A stretch of DNA of 47,120 nt from a virus, in the IMG/VR virus record IMGVR_UViG_3300023443_001176, positions 1 to 47,120 of that record. One strand, written 5' to 3'. The notes under the pieces are model-generated. The model was given only the letters and a program-made list of their open reading frames with translations. It was not told where the DNA came from and ran no database searches. The translations under genes and the position numbers were made by a program. Shown here piece after piece: positions 6,694-15,457 of the stretch (positions are counted from its first letter, which is position 1; each line of letters begins with the position of its first letter).

Positions 6694-7373
6694 TGAATTA
6701 TGAAGATGATCCTGACAAGCTGATAGTAGCTGCATTAAACCATTCAAAATATCGTGATATGTTCGGACTTGTTGTGGTATCGGCATATCCAAAATATAAA
6801 AAAATTACCGTAAACTTTGCACGAGAATGGAAAAGAGATGACATGGATGATATTCATGGAGCGATAAAAAAATACCATGTGCTCCAAAATTGGGACAAGC
6901 TAGTAGTAGAACAGCTTACAGGGCAACATATAATTTCAAAAATTAAAAGTTCCTGCGATTTGACAGTTCACACAATAAACACGCAAAAAGATATGAAAGA
7001 TCCGGAGGGTATCGAGGATGTTATTATAATGGACATTACAGAAATGGTCCAATTATTTCTAAAGTTAAAGCTAAAGCATCAGATACTGTTTCCCAAGAAT
7101 TCTCCAAAAACAATCAAGGTGCTAGAATTACAAACCAGCATATTCATGGAACATAGCACAGAAGCAGGAAGCATGAGCTATTTTGGACCAGGAGATGAGA
7201 ATGATCATTTGATAAAGTCATTACTTGACTGTTGTTTTGCAGTAAGAAAAGAAATTGAGCTTGGAGAGGTTGAGAGATTGGTAATTGGACCATTAGATAG
7301 AAAAGAAGATAAGTTTAATGATTTATCTCCTATTCTTGATATGGATAATCTGAGCAAGAAATTTGTATGGTGA
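6693..7373 (+). CDS. Second terminase nuclease-like paralogue, probably inactive
   Basis: The 226-residue protein aligns with the 5480 product over the C-terminal half: KxxHxILF, then a spaced EL, Gly-rich loop, and D-x2-DHL-x2-SLLDCC against HDDL-x2-SFLRCC. The second motif keeps its acid (VVEQ, E73), but the first strand reads VVVSAYPKY with no aspartate where the active copy has SDLD. An N-terminal extension of about 20 residues is new. It is thus a duplicated RNase H fold that may have lost cutting and become a structural or regulatory part of the packaging motor. Confidence 0.65.
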   Translation: MNYEDDPDKLIVAALNHSKYRDMFGLVVVSAYPKYKKITVNFAREWKRDDMDDIHGAIKKYHVLQNWDKLVVEQLTGQHIISKIKSSCDLTVHTINTQKDMKDPEGIEDVIIMDITEMVQLFLKLKLKHQILFPKNSPKTIKVLELQTSIFMEHSTEAGSMSYFGPGDENDHLIKSLLDCCFAVRKEIELGEVERLVIGPLDRKEDKFNDLSPILDMDNLSKKFVW

Positions 7374-7389
7374 ATCATTTCAACTAATA

Positions 7390-7400
7390 TTTATATATAA
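7390..7400 (+). promoter_or_regulatory. TATA box of the portal gene
   Basis: A run ATTTATATATA lies about 26-36 bases before ATG 7426, with no Shine-Dalgarno before the ATG, as expected for a leaderless archaeal transcript. Confidence 0.55.
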
Positions 7401-7425
7401 AATAAAATGCTCGTAATATGCGCGC

Positions 7426-9228
7426 ATGGATTTAAAATATAAAATTCAAAGATGTTTAATTTCTCATTCTGAGTGGCCGGACCAGGAAATAGCTGATATT
7501 TATGGTGTCTCAAAAGGTAAAGTTTACAGAATCCGCAAAATTCTAAATTCTCCATCACTAAAAATAGCAGAAAAAAAGCAAGGATCTGCCATATCACTTG
7601 AAGGATTTGAGGGGATGGGTATAGTCACAAGAAATGAAAAGGGAAAAGTAATTGAGACAAAACTTGATCAAAAAGGCAAAGGATTTACTGCTATTGGTCC
7701 GCTTATGGGAAGTCAAAAGCTTCTTTCATATTCTCTTTTAGGCCAAGAGCCGCAGTATGATGAGGATACTGTTAACACTTGGCATCCACATATGGCTCTT
7801 TCAGTGTATGGAGAAAAAGAAGGACGTCCGCTTACAGCTTCTGAAATAAGTACACATACACAACTTTCAGTCCTGAAAAAGACTCGCAGGTTTGTTCCTA
7901 CATACTATGTCAATCCGATGCAAGAATTAGATTATATGACATTTGAGGCAATTTCAAGAAGTACGTTTGGCGGTCCTCTCATGATGGCAATTACAAAATT
8001 TATCATAGGCACTGGATTTCGTCCAGAGCTTGAACTGATAAATCCAAATACTGACTCTGATAAAAATCAAAAACTCATTGATGAAAACCAGGATGTAATA
8101 TCAAATCTTATGCAAATAGATAATCAATTAAACTATAATGAGTCAAGCGAGATTGACGTATCATTTACTGACAAGCTCGCAGGAATGGTATTAAATTCAA
8201 TTTCATACAATCGGGGAGCTTTGATGTATGAGCATGATCAGGTAATTAAGATAAATAACAAGTCGTATAAAGAAATTCCGTCTTCAATAATTTCTGCACA
8301 TCCGAGAGACTTGGGAATTACAAAATTTAATCCTGAAACTGGAAGAATTCAGGCAGTGCAATGGAGAATGGCATACGACATGCGAGGATCTGATGACATG
8401 TTGTATCTGTGGAATCCAATGACTAGTGCAAGGACAAGAAACTCTTGGGGATATGGCGACTCGTTAATGACTCCAATGATTGATCCTCTCAGAGTTGTAA
8501 GGAAAAATATCGGTGTAAACTTTCAGGCTATGGCAGAAACTTCATATGCGGGGCTTGGTTTTTTAGTCAAAAAGCCATATGGAACTACTACATCGCAAAA
8601 GCAAAAAGAATGGGGGGAAATAGCAACCAATGCGACTCCAGCAGCCATAAACTTTCTTTTAGCAGATCCGAAAGATGTGATGTTTCACAACGTCAACTTT
8701 GATGCCAAGGTAAAAGAATTTTCTGATTTGAATGAGGCTCTTTTAAGATATTGTGTAGCATGTCAGGGACTTCCTCAGACAATGTTCTATGATGAGTCCG
8801 CATCAAATAGGGCTACAATGATTGGAAAAATTCAGCTCGCAACAGCAACAACAATTCAACCAATGAGAGAATGGATTTCAAGAATGATATCCGCACAATG
8901 GTATCAGCGATGGTTTAGACTGTTATACAAATCAGGAGACAAACATGATATTTTAAAGAAATTTAGGGTCAGATTGGTATTTGATGATCTTGATGTTGAG
9001 CAATGGTTTGACTTGGTAGAGGCAGCAAACAAGATGGAATCAAGAAAAGAGCTTACAGACAAAGCTTATGGGGATAAAATAAAGCTCAAAAATTATTCTA
9101 ACATGGTGGTAAGTGGAGCTCCTACAAATCCAGGAGGAGACAGCGGCTCTAAAACATTTGGAGCAGATTCAAACGGAGAGGGTGGATTTGAGATAAAGGA
9201 TCGTGCTTCAAAGACTGCAATAAAATAA
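7426..9228 (+). CDS. Portal protein with N-terminal HTH
   Basis: The 600-residue protein has the size, position and features of a portal, the dodecameric ring through which DNA enters the head. Typical portal stretches include the clip/stem region and LPQTMFYDESASNRATMIG near residues 455-475, a segment conserved in many portals. Unusually, residues about 5-42 form an HTH (DQEIADIYGVSKGKVYRIRKIL) like the one in the TerS-like protein, followed by a linker. This may bring DNA recognition into the portal itself. The Gly/Ser-rich C-terminus is probably disordered. Confidence 0.85.
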   Translation: MDLKYKIQRCLISHSEWPDQEIADIYGVSKGKVYRIRKILNSPSLKIAEKKQGSAISLEGFEGMGIVTRNEKGKVIETKLDQKGKGFTAIGPLMGSQKLLSYSLLGQEPQYDEDTVNTWHPHMALSVYGEKEGRPLTASEISTHTQLSVLKKTRRFVPTYYVNPMQELDYMTFEAISRSTFGGPLMMAITKFIIGTGFRPELELINPNTDSDKNQKLIDENQDVISNLMQIDNQLNYNESSEIDVSFTDKLAGMVLNSISYNRGALMYEHDQVIKINNKSYKEIPSSIISAHPRDLGITKFNPETGRIQAVQWRMAYDMRGSDDMLYLWNPMTSARTRNSWGYGDSLMTPMIDPLRVVRKNIGVNFQAMAETSYAGLGFLVKKPYGTTTSQKQKEWGEIATNATPAAINFLLADPKDVMFHNVNFDAKVKEFSDLNEALLRYCVACQGLPQTMFYDESASNRATMIGKIQLATATTIQPMREWISRMISAQWYQRWFRLLYKSGDKHDILKKFRVRLVFDDLDVEQWFDLVEAANKMESRKELTDKAYGDKIKLKNYSNMVVSGAPTNPGGDSGSKTFGADSNGEGGFEIKDRASKTAIK

Positions 9229-9270
9229 TCCCATAGAAATCTTTTTATTCTAATTATTCCACAGAATTAT

Positions 9271-9474
9271 ATGGCGATTGGAGATCTAAATTTTGATGTT
9301 GTAAGTATCCCTGTCGGGGGAGATCCTGTAGCACCTGTGAGCGGACTTATTAAAAATTATGTTCTTGCAAACTTTCCAGCAGGATCAGTATCTGTTCATT
9401 TGTTAAGTGTGGAACTTGTAAAAAATAACAAATCAATAATTAAAATACTTGTTATATCAAGACAAGAAGCATAA
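9271..9474 (+). CDS. Small beta-rich protein
   Basis: The 67-residue protein lies between portal and scaffold genes behind its own AT-rich promoter (CTTTTTATTC at about 9240). It is hydrophobic and beta-rich (VVSIPVGGDPVAPVSG early, IIKILVISRQEA at the end). It may be a minor head protein, but no family is recognised. Confidence 0.65.
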   Translation: MAIGDLNFDVVSIPVGGDPVAPVSGLIKNYVLANFPAGSVSVHLLSVELVKNNKSIIKILVISRQEA

Positions 9475-9482
9475 CATTTACT

Positions 9483-9510
9483 ATAATAGTATCATTAAAA
9501 TACTATATTA
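9483..9510 (+). promoter_or_regulatory. Promoter with inverted repeat before 9525
   Basis: ATAATAGTAT and ATACTAT form an imperfect hairpin, and the first 14 bases (ATAATAGTATCATT) match 5207-5220 exactly. A TATA-like CTATATTATT follows at 9502. Probably the promoter of the coiled-coil gene with a shared control word. Confidence 0.5.
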
Positions 9511-9524
9511 TTTTTTAATAACTC

Positions 9525-9935
9525 ATGTCTAAAAATGAAGAGACTATCGAAACTTTAACAAAAAGAAATGAAGATATCATAAAAGAAGCTAAAGATCTTC
9601 AGGTAAAGTATATCGAACAAGGAAAACAGTTAGAAGCTGAAAAGACAAAAAATGGTACTCTTGAAAAATCAGATCAGTCTGTTATATTATCTGAAAAATT
9701 AGAAGAAAGTGAGAAAAAAGTCAAGGATCTTGAAAATCTCATAACTGATAATAATTCAAAAGCAAATACACAGATTGATAAATTAAGAAAGAAAATTCAA
9801 GATCTTATTGTTGAGCTCTCAAAAGGATCAGGTAAAAAATCAGTAGCTGAAAAACCTAAACCATCAAAACCTGGCGTATATCAGCGACAATCAAGAAAAA
9901 ATGAGTCTGCTGAAACATCAGAGAGAAATCAATAA
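9525..9935 (+). CDS. Coiled-coil protein, scaffold candidate
   Basis: The 136-residue protein is a long charged coiled coil (residues about 5-100, heptads of Leu/Ile with Glu/Lys) followed by a Lys/Pro/Ser tail. Its place between portal and capsid genes suits a scaffolding or assembly factor. No enzyme motif. Its own AT-rich promoter precedes it and a small hairpin follows. Confidence 0.7.
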   Translation: MSKNEETIETLTKRNEDIIKEAKDLQVKYIEQGKQLEAEKTKNGTLEKSDQSVILSEKLEESEKKVKDLENLITDNNSKANTQIDKLRKKIQDLIVELSKGSGKKSVAEKPKPSKPGVYQRQSRKNESAETSERNQ

Positions 9936-9940
9936 CTTTT

Positions 9941-9958
9941 TAGTGTAATATAACACTA
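9941..9958 (+). promoter_or_regulatory. Hairpin between 9935 and 9969
   Basis: TAGTGT and ACACTA pair around AATATA. The hairpin lies just after the coiled-coil stop and overlaps the promoter zone of the next gene, so it could end one transcript or bind a regulator of the next. Confidence 0.4.
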
Positions 9959-9968
9959 TATTTTTTGA

Positions 9969-11447
9969 ATGTATCTAGTAGCTCGACAGATTGATCCTAA
10001 TAATCTTCTCACAGAATGGAAAGGAAGAAAAGGAAAATTTGTAAGGACTTTCGGATTTAATGATGAGCGAAACAACAATGAATGGCGTGTTACGTGGGAA
10101 TCCATCAAGGAACATATCTCGACTGCCTTAGGACGGCCAGGAATAGAGTTTATGAACTGTGATGCTATGGAATGTACTCTTGATCATGTTGAGGCTGAGT
10201 CTTTTGAGGAAAATATTGAAAAGCAAAAGCCTTTTGCCAGAACTACCATTATAGATTATATACCTGATGAAGATACTCACACAATGGATCTTATTCATGA
10301 GGTTCATGATGATATTTTCTGGGAAAAATTAAAAACTGGAGAAATAAAATGGGTGTCTCCGATGGTGTGGCCTGCAGAGGGCGGCTTTGAGGTATCAGGA
10401 ACTGGACGAGCCGGACTTCCTATTATTGACGCATGGCACTGGAAATATGTTCATCATGCTTTTCTTGAAAAAAATCCTGCGTATGGAACTGTAGCTGGAA
10501 TCAAAACAATGTGTGAGGGTGATAATTGCGGAATTCAAATGATGTCAGCAAAAATGAAACAACTTTCAGCAGAGACAATTTCTGCTCCGGGAGATGTGCT
10601 CAATCCCCTAAAGGAGATCCCTCTTTTATACCGTCACAAAAAACAACTTCATTTCGTAACTGCATCACAGAAAGTAAAAGACATGATAGTTCAAAGAAAA
10701 AAAGATGGTGTCACTATTGATGACAAAGAGCTTGCCGCAATCTTTACCAAGTGTGAAGATAAACTTAATGAGAATAGTTTTAAAACCTGTAATTGTAAAA
10801 AAAATATCAAAATGCCTGAAATAACACAAGAAGAAGCAAACAAGATGAAAGAAAAATTAACTGGAATGGAAAAAGACAATAAAGATCTTGAAGCAAAATT
10901 AAAAGGCATGGAAATGGATGAAGATAAGAAATTTAAAGATACTAAAGCAAAATACGCAAAATTATTTGGTATGACTAAATCAGAAGATGAAGAGAAAAAT
11001 ATCTCAGCAGCTGTAAAAGGCATGGAAGATGAGAAAGAAATGAAAGCTATGGATGAAGCTCTTAAAGAGCACAAAGCAATAAAATCTATGGAAAAAGATG
11101 ATCCTAAAATGGAGGCCATGTTTGCCAGAGTTAAAGATCTAGAAAGTGAAAAATCAGCTAGCATGATTAATGGATTGGTAGCATTAAGAAAGTTTGATAA
11201 AATGGATGATGATAATTTGAGAGAATTTGAAACAGGATTAAAAGCATCCACATTTGATGAAATTAAATTACAATTTAAAAACGAAGAATATAGAATTAAA
11301 GCACTTCCAGCAAAAGAAATTTCAGGATCTCAATTTGGTCACTTTGAATTCCCAGATGTAGCAGGATTAGTTGCATCTTCTCAAGAACTTGGTGGATTAG
11401 CTGCCAAGACAATTAATGAACATAATCATGATGAGGATACTGAATAA
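9969..11447 (+). CDS. Capsid maturation protease-scaffold fusion (putative)
   Basis: The 492-residue protein has two parts. Residues 1-180 form a compact domain with WVSPMVWP, a spaced GLPIIDAWHWKYVHHAFLEKNPAYG, and conserved His residues, resembling prohead proteases of the XkdF/S78 type in layout. Residues about 200-260 are variable with CNCKK, and residues 280-420 are a Lys/Glu/Met coiled coil, the classic scaffold. The C-terminal 60 residues are hydrophobic and may bind the capsid. In many tailed viruses protease and scaffold are fused just before the capsid gene, as here. Catalytic residues are not certain. Confidence 0.65.
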   Translation: MYLVARQIDPNNLLTEWKGRKGKFVRTFGFNDERNNNEWRVTWESIKEHISTALGRPGIEFMNCDAMECTLDHVEAESFEENIEKQKPFARTTIIDYIPDEDTHTMDLIHEVHDDIFWEKLKTGEIKWVSPMVWPAEGGFEVSGTGRAGLPIIDAWHWKYVHHAFLEKNPAYGTVAGIKTMCEGDNCGIQMMSAKMKQLSAETISAPGDVLNPLKEIPLLYRHKKQLHFVTASQKVKDMIVQRKKDGVTIDDKELAAIFTKCEDKLNENSFKTCNCKKNIKMPEITQEEANKMKEKLTGMEKDNKDLEAKLKGMEMDEDKKFKDTKAKYAKLFGMTKSEDEEKNISAAVKGMEDEKEMKAMDEALKEHKAIKSMEKDDPKMEAMFARVKDLESEKSASMINGLVALRKFDKMDDDNLREFETGLKASTFDEIKLQFKNEEYRIKALPAKEISGSQFGHFEFPDVAGLVASSQELGGLAAKTINEHNHDEDTE

Positions 11448-11449
11448 AA

Positions 11450-11908
11450 ATGCCTAATATCAATATTCTAGATGATGGAGACGTACCATATCCTCAGTAT
11501 TCAGTTACTCAGGTTCAAGGATTAACTATAGGAATTCAGCTTGAAAAAGGTAAAATTTATACTAAAAATCCAGTAACTGGATTAATCATAGTTACAGATC
11601 CTACAGATTTTGACGTTGGAATGTTTCAAAGTTTGGTGAAAACTGATATTGACAGCGTAGTAGGTGACGAGGCACAGTTTTTACTACCAAGATCAAGAAT
11701 CATAAGAAGAATAAAAGATGGTGAAACTCTTGTATCAGGAGAGGATGTCTCACTTGACGGAGCAACTGGATTTATCATAGCAGGAGCAAAGACTGACGCT
11801 CTTTATCTTGGTAAAGTATTTGAAATTTATACACGTAATACTAACTTGACTAAAAAGAAAATTACAGTAGATAACGACAGAGTAGTAATTGATACGGTGG
11901 GTATCTAG
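11450..11908 (+). CDS. Head decoration-like protein
   Basis: The 152-residue beta-rich protein lies between the scaffold/protease gene (2-base gap) and the capsid gene (11-base gap), the common place of the capsid decoration or head-stabilising protein. It is acidic with repeated Asp-Gly turns (NILDDGDVPYPQ). No direct family match is claimed. Confidence 0.65.
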   Translation: MPNINILDDGDVPYPQYSVTQVQGLTIGIQLEKGKIYTKNPVTGLIIVTDPTDFDVGMFQSLVKTDIDSVVGDEAQFLLPRSRIIRRIKDGETLVSGEDVSLDGATGFIIAGAKTDALYLGKVFEIYTRNTNLTKKKITVDNDRVVIDTVGI

Positions 11909-11919
11909 AGGTAATAATT

Positions 11920-13074
11920 ATGACAAATGAGCAAACAGAATTTCACGGGTCAGTAACAATGTATCCAAATGGCACAATATTCGCTGGAGGAGCAGAAAAA
12001 GATAGTCTTTATCCAAGAAGCGGGATGATTGGTAAAATTATTCCAAAAGGAAAAACAAGAGTACCATTATACGCCAATGAAGCAAGAGCACTTTTTGCAC
12101 ATAACAAAGATACTAGACTAGCAGTAAATCCAGATGCACTTTATGCAAAAATCAAACAATTAGAATATAATGAAACATCATTAGCACGATTAAAAGCAGC
12201 AACTATAGCCACAGGAAATGCTCAAAATCTTACACACTTGCAACTAATCAGATTGTTCCCAGAAGCACAAGGAACTCCTGATGAATACTTTGTACTTGAT
12301 AATGCGTATGTGGTACGAGACGTATCAATGTTAGAGTATAGAGAGTCATTTAGAGACGTTGCCACTTCCGCAGAATATCTAGGAAGAATGGAAGAGTCAA
12401 AAAGAAACAAGACAAACTATGATGAAATTAAATATGATTTGCCTAAACTCGTAGATAAAGTCTATACTCCAATAGAGGACATTATGCGAACTATTATCAA
12501 TCCTCAGGAAATCGACTTGAGCAATCTTGACTGGGGAATGAAATTCAGAAGAGAAAAAGAGGCAGCCAGAATACTTACAAAGATAGGCAATCCTCAAAGT
12601 GTGGATTCATTCTTTAACTTGTCAACCGGAGCTTTCCACAGTACAAACAGATCAGCATCACAATTGAATAACTTGTTTAATCAATTCCTTCAAGCTGAGG
12701 ATGTCTATATCGATTATGTAGTTATGAACGCCGACACACTTTCACAATATAGTGAAAATACTTGGACTGGAGCAGGAGGACCAAATGGAATCACTCCTAT
12801 CAGAGTCTCAGGGTATGGCGTAATACCAATGCCAGGAATCCAAGGAGTGACAGCAGTAATATCTCCATTCGTTCCAAACGATACAATTTATGCACTTAAT
12901 AAACAAAACGCTTTGAGATTGGGTGAAGGACCTAAAGTCATGAGAAGATATTATGATGAGGAAAGAGATTCAGAAGCAATCAAAAAATTAGACTTTCACG
13001 AATACTTGTCTGTAAATGACAGAATTACAAAATTAGACAGAAACTTTGCCATGACTATTACTGTTGGATCTTAG
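11920..13074 (+). CDS. Major capsid protein, HK97-like
   Basis: The 384-residue protein follows the scaffold and decoration genes. Its C-terminal half has the HK97 pattern: a long spine helix region, YVVMNADTLSQYSE, a P-domain loop (GYGVIPMPGIQG), and a final strand series (FHEYLSVNDRITKL, then AMTITV). It would build the icosahedral head. An AGGTAATAATT stretch precedes ATG 11920. Confidence in capsid identity is high from order and pattern; the fold is inferred. Confidence 0.85.
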   Translation: MTNEQTEFHGSVTMYPNGTIFAGGAEKDSLYPRSGMIGKIIPKGKTRVPLYANEARALFAHNKDTRLAVNPDALYAKIKQLEYNETSLARLKAATIATGNAQNLTHLQLIRLFPEAQGTPDEYFVLDNAYVVRDVSMLEYRESFRDVATSAEYLGRMEESKRNKTNYDEIKYDLPKLVDKVYTPIEDIMRTIINPQEIDLSNLDWGMKFRREKEAARILTKIGNPQSVDSFFNLSTGAFHSTNRSASQLNNLFNQFLQAEDVYIDYVVMNADTLSQYSENTWTGAGGPNGITPIRVSGYGVIPMPGIQGVTAVISPFVPNDTIYALNKQNALRLGEGPKVMRRYYDEERDSEAIKKLDFHEYLSVNDRITKLDRNFAMTITVGS

Positions 13075-13115
13075 AGAAGAGTAATATTTTTTAATTACTT
13101 TCATTTATTCTAATC

Positions 13116-13313
13116 ATGGGTGTAAACTATGGACAAAAAAGAACAAGAATGGAATCACTTCACGATCTTCCCCCTACAGTACTCGAAGCACTTGGAACTC
13201 ACTATTTAGTATATGAAAAATACGACTTTGAAGAGACTGCAAAACTTGTAAATGCAAATCTTGACAAAACCCAAGCCAGATTTAACAAGAGATTTAACTT
13301 TCCTCCATCATAG
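13116..13313 (+). CDS. Small head-region protein
   Basis: The 65-residue basic protein follows an AT-rich promoter (TATTTTTTAATTA near 13085). A helix around VLEALGTHYLVYEKYDFEE leads to a second helix and an aromatic end FNKRFNFPP. It may be a head-tail connector part or capsid accessory. No family recognised. Confidence 0.65.
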   Translation: MGVNYGQKRTRMESLHDLPPTVLEALGTHYLVYEKYDFEETAKLVNANLDKTQARFNKRFNFPPS

Positions 13314-13322
13314 AGTATCATC

Positions 13323-13754
13323 ATGAGCAGTATAATCAATGAAAACTTTGATGTCTTTTGTACTGTAGAATATTACAAAAGTCAAGTGCCAATTAAAAAC
13401 AAACTAAAAGATGATCAGATTTTAGGAGCTACAAATGCCGGAAACAAGCAAGTACATACAGACATATTTTCTCATGTTGACACTCCAATAGGCAAGGGCA
13501 GTATATACTTTTCAAGATGTCGAGATGCTGCATATTATTTTGCCAGAGCATATTTTTTGAACAGTATTGACTTTTTTGACAAAGCCAAAAATTTTACCAC
13601 ACAATACCAATCAACAATAGACAAACTAATTCTTGAATTCAAGGCTACAAGAACAGATAGAGAGCTAAATATCATGATAACACTAGATCCAAGAGAGAAA
13701 AAAGTTCCTCTTCCTACACAAAATGATATATTCGTTTTTGATGAGTTTGCGTAA
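13323..13754 (+). CDS. Head-tail connector-like protein
   Basis: The 143-residue protein begins 9 bases after the preceding stop. It is largely helical in the middle (DAAYYFARAYFLNSIDFFDKAK) with a C-terminal strand and acidic end. Its size and place after the capsid gene match the connector/adaptor proteins of the neck, but no diagnostic motif is visible. Confidence 0.6.
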   Translation: MSSIINENFDVFCTVEYYKSQVPIKNKLKDDQILGATNAGNKQVHTDIFSHVDTPIGKGSIYFSRCRDAAYYFARAYFLNSIDFFDKAKNFTTQYQSTIDKLILEFKATRTDRELNIMITLDPREKKVPLPTQNDIFVFDEFA

Positions 13755-13769
13755 AATTCATCAAAAACA

Positions 13770-13783
13770 ATATTTTAAAATAT
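13770..13783. promoter_or_regulatory. 14-base palindrome before 13807
   Basis: ATATTTTAAAATAT is perfectly self-complementary and lies 24 bases before the TTG start, so it can be the TATA region and an operator. A similar ATTTTAAAATATT lies in the duplicated cassettes at 5166 and 6123. Confidence 0.45.
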
Positions 13784-13806
13784 GACTATATTTTATAAAA
13801 ATCAAG

Positions 13807-14163
13807 TTGGTAAACTATAAAGCTATAAATACATTTCCAGTAATTAAAACATTAAATCTAGTATCAAAAAATGCCTTTATTGAATGGCTTGCAGAAGATG
13901 TATCAATAACTTTTTCAAAGCCATCATCCAGACAAATGGGAACTACTCTTGTCTATGATTATACATTTCCTGAATCAGGAGTTGTAGAATATACTCTTGA
14001 TGGTGGTGTTACATGGCATGCCATAAAAGAGAATACTAATCAGACTGGATCTCAAAACAAGTTTATTAGAATAGCTGATGGAATACCAGTTGATCCTATC
14101 CTGCTTAACTTTAGATGTTCTGTGAATATTACAAATCTCATATTTGTTTTAGGTGAGTTATAA
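13807..14163 (+). CDS. Neck or tail-region beta protein
   Basis: The protein of 118 residues starts with TTG; no in-frame ATG exists upstream, and promoter-like sequence lies directly before. It is beta-rich, with VVEYTLDGGVTWHAI typical of surface-exposed phage proteins. Position suggests a neck or joining protein. Function is not shown. Confidence 0.62.
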   Translation: MVNYKAINTFPVIKTLNLVSKNAFIEWLAEDVSITFSKPSSRQMGTTLVYDYTFPESGVVEYTLDGGVTWHAIKENTNQTGSQNKFIRIADGIPVDPILLNFRCSVNITNLIFVLGEL

Positions 14164-14164
14164 A

Positions 14165-15457
14165 ATGTGTGCATTACAAATGATAGAACCTCCACAGGGA
14201 GAAGACAATCGGTCATTTTCCATACTTCCAAGATTAAAGTCAAGAATATCACCCCCTCAAGGAATTGGTGGGGGAGTTATTCCTTCTATTGAAAAAAGAA
14301 TATTGCAAACTGGAATTATAGATTCTGTTGATACCTCGTTTGAACATTTCATTAATTTAACAATCAATCCAGACCAAATAAAATCAGGAGAAACAATAAC
14401 GGACTTGCCTATTTTAATTCATGGCATACTGGGACCTGATGAGATTCTAGATTCTCAAGCCCGTGATTTGGTATTATATCCTCGAAATGGAACTGCCGGC
14501 ACACCACTAAAATTCTGGATTCCAGACTTTGATATTAGTACAGGTGAATTTTGGATGAAGGGAAAAATCCCACTCGCACAAGAACTTGTACAATTACAAT
14601 TAGCTTTCAAAAAATCATCAGGAGTTATTGACCTCACAGATAAGAACGCAGTTTATGACAGTTTTTACACATCAGTATATGAGATGAATCAAGACCCTCA
14701 AACTTCATCAATACTTGACTCAACATCAAATAACAATGATGCAACTTATTCTGGAACTCCTGCAGGTGCTATTCTTGTAAATGGAAAAGTAGGAAAGGCA
14801 ATAGAGTTTATCGAAGATGGAATAAATCAAAATAATCTACAAGTATCCGATACTCCAGCCCTTAGACTCACAGGTACATTCACAATTGAAATAGTATTCA
14901 AAATCACAAGTCTTGCAGGGAGTCCAAATTTTCCTATGGTATTATGTAAGGGGTCAGTCAATAGTTCATGGTTGATGTTTACGAAAACTTTTGCACCAAA
15001 TGAATTTGCTATAAGATTTAGAATTACTGAACGAGTTATCCCTTCTGTTCTTATTCATGATGTTATTGGCACCGCAAATCTAAATGATGGAGAATCTCAT
15101 TATGCAGCAGTAACTTTTGATGATGATGGAAATTTGAAATTATATGTGGATGGTGAATTGGATAACACTACAAAAATCCCCGGTATCACAAACATTTCAA
15201 ATACTCAACCTTTAGCCATAGGTGGATGCTTCGATACTCCAAATCAGGGATGGGATGGACCATTAGATAATATCATAATTCAAGATGGCATAGTGAGAAG
15301 TCCAGAATACATCAAGGCTAGATTCAACAGTCTAATGAATCCCGACACATTCATGCATTTTGGAAAAAAATTCAATTCATCCGATAATGGTAAGAAGAAG
15401 GTACTCTCAACTGACGGATTATTAAAAGTTCTCAAGACACGTGAGGTTCTTGCATAG
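14165..15457 (+). CDS. LamG/concanavalin-like surface protein
   Basis: I start at ATG 14165; a GTG at 14153 is possible. The 430-residue protein has an N-terminal beta domain with LPILIHGILGPDEI and FWMKGKIPL, resembling the DUF2341-type module that often precedes LamG domains. Residues about 195-400 form a LamG-like jelly roll: GKAIEFIEDG, FTIEIVFKI, HYAAVTFDDDGNLKLYVDGEL, PLAIGG. Such folds bind glycans. It is likely a virion surface protein (head fibre or neck whisker) that attaches to host polysaccharide. Confidence 0.78.
   Translation: MCALQMIEPPQGEDNRSFSILPRLKSRISPPQGIGGGVIPSIEKRILQTGIIDSVDTSFEHFINLTINPDQIKSGETITDLPILIHGILGPDEILDSQARDLVLYPRNGTAGTPLKFWIPDFDISTGEFWMKGKIPLAQELVQLQLAFKKSSGVIDLTDKNAVYDSFYTSVYEMNQDPQTSSILDSTSNNNDATYSGTPAGAILVNGKVGKAIEFIEDGINQNNLQVSDTPALRLTGTFTIEIVFKITSLAGSPNFPMVLCKGSVNSSWLMFTKTFAPNEFAIRFRITERVIPSVLIHDVIGTANLNDGESHYAAVTFDDDGNLKLYVDGELDNTTKIPGITNISNTQPLAIGGCFDTPNQGWDGPLDNIIIQDGIVRSPEYIKARFNSLMNPDTFMHFGKKFNSSDNGKKKVLSTDGLLKVLKTREVLA

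Noticed and set aside
10691-11251. 186-codon reverse frame
   Set aside because: A Ser/Leu-rich shadow of the scaffold coiled coil, without promoter or start signal.
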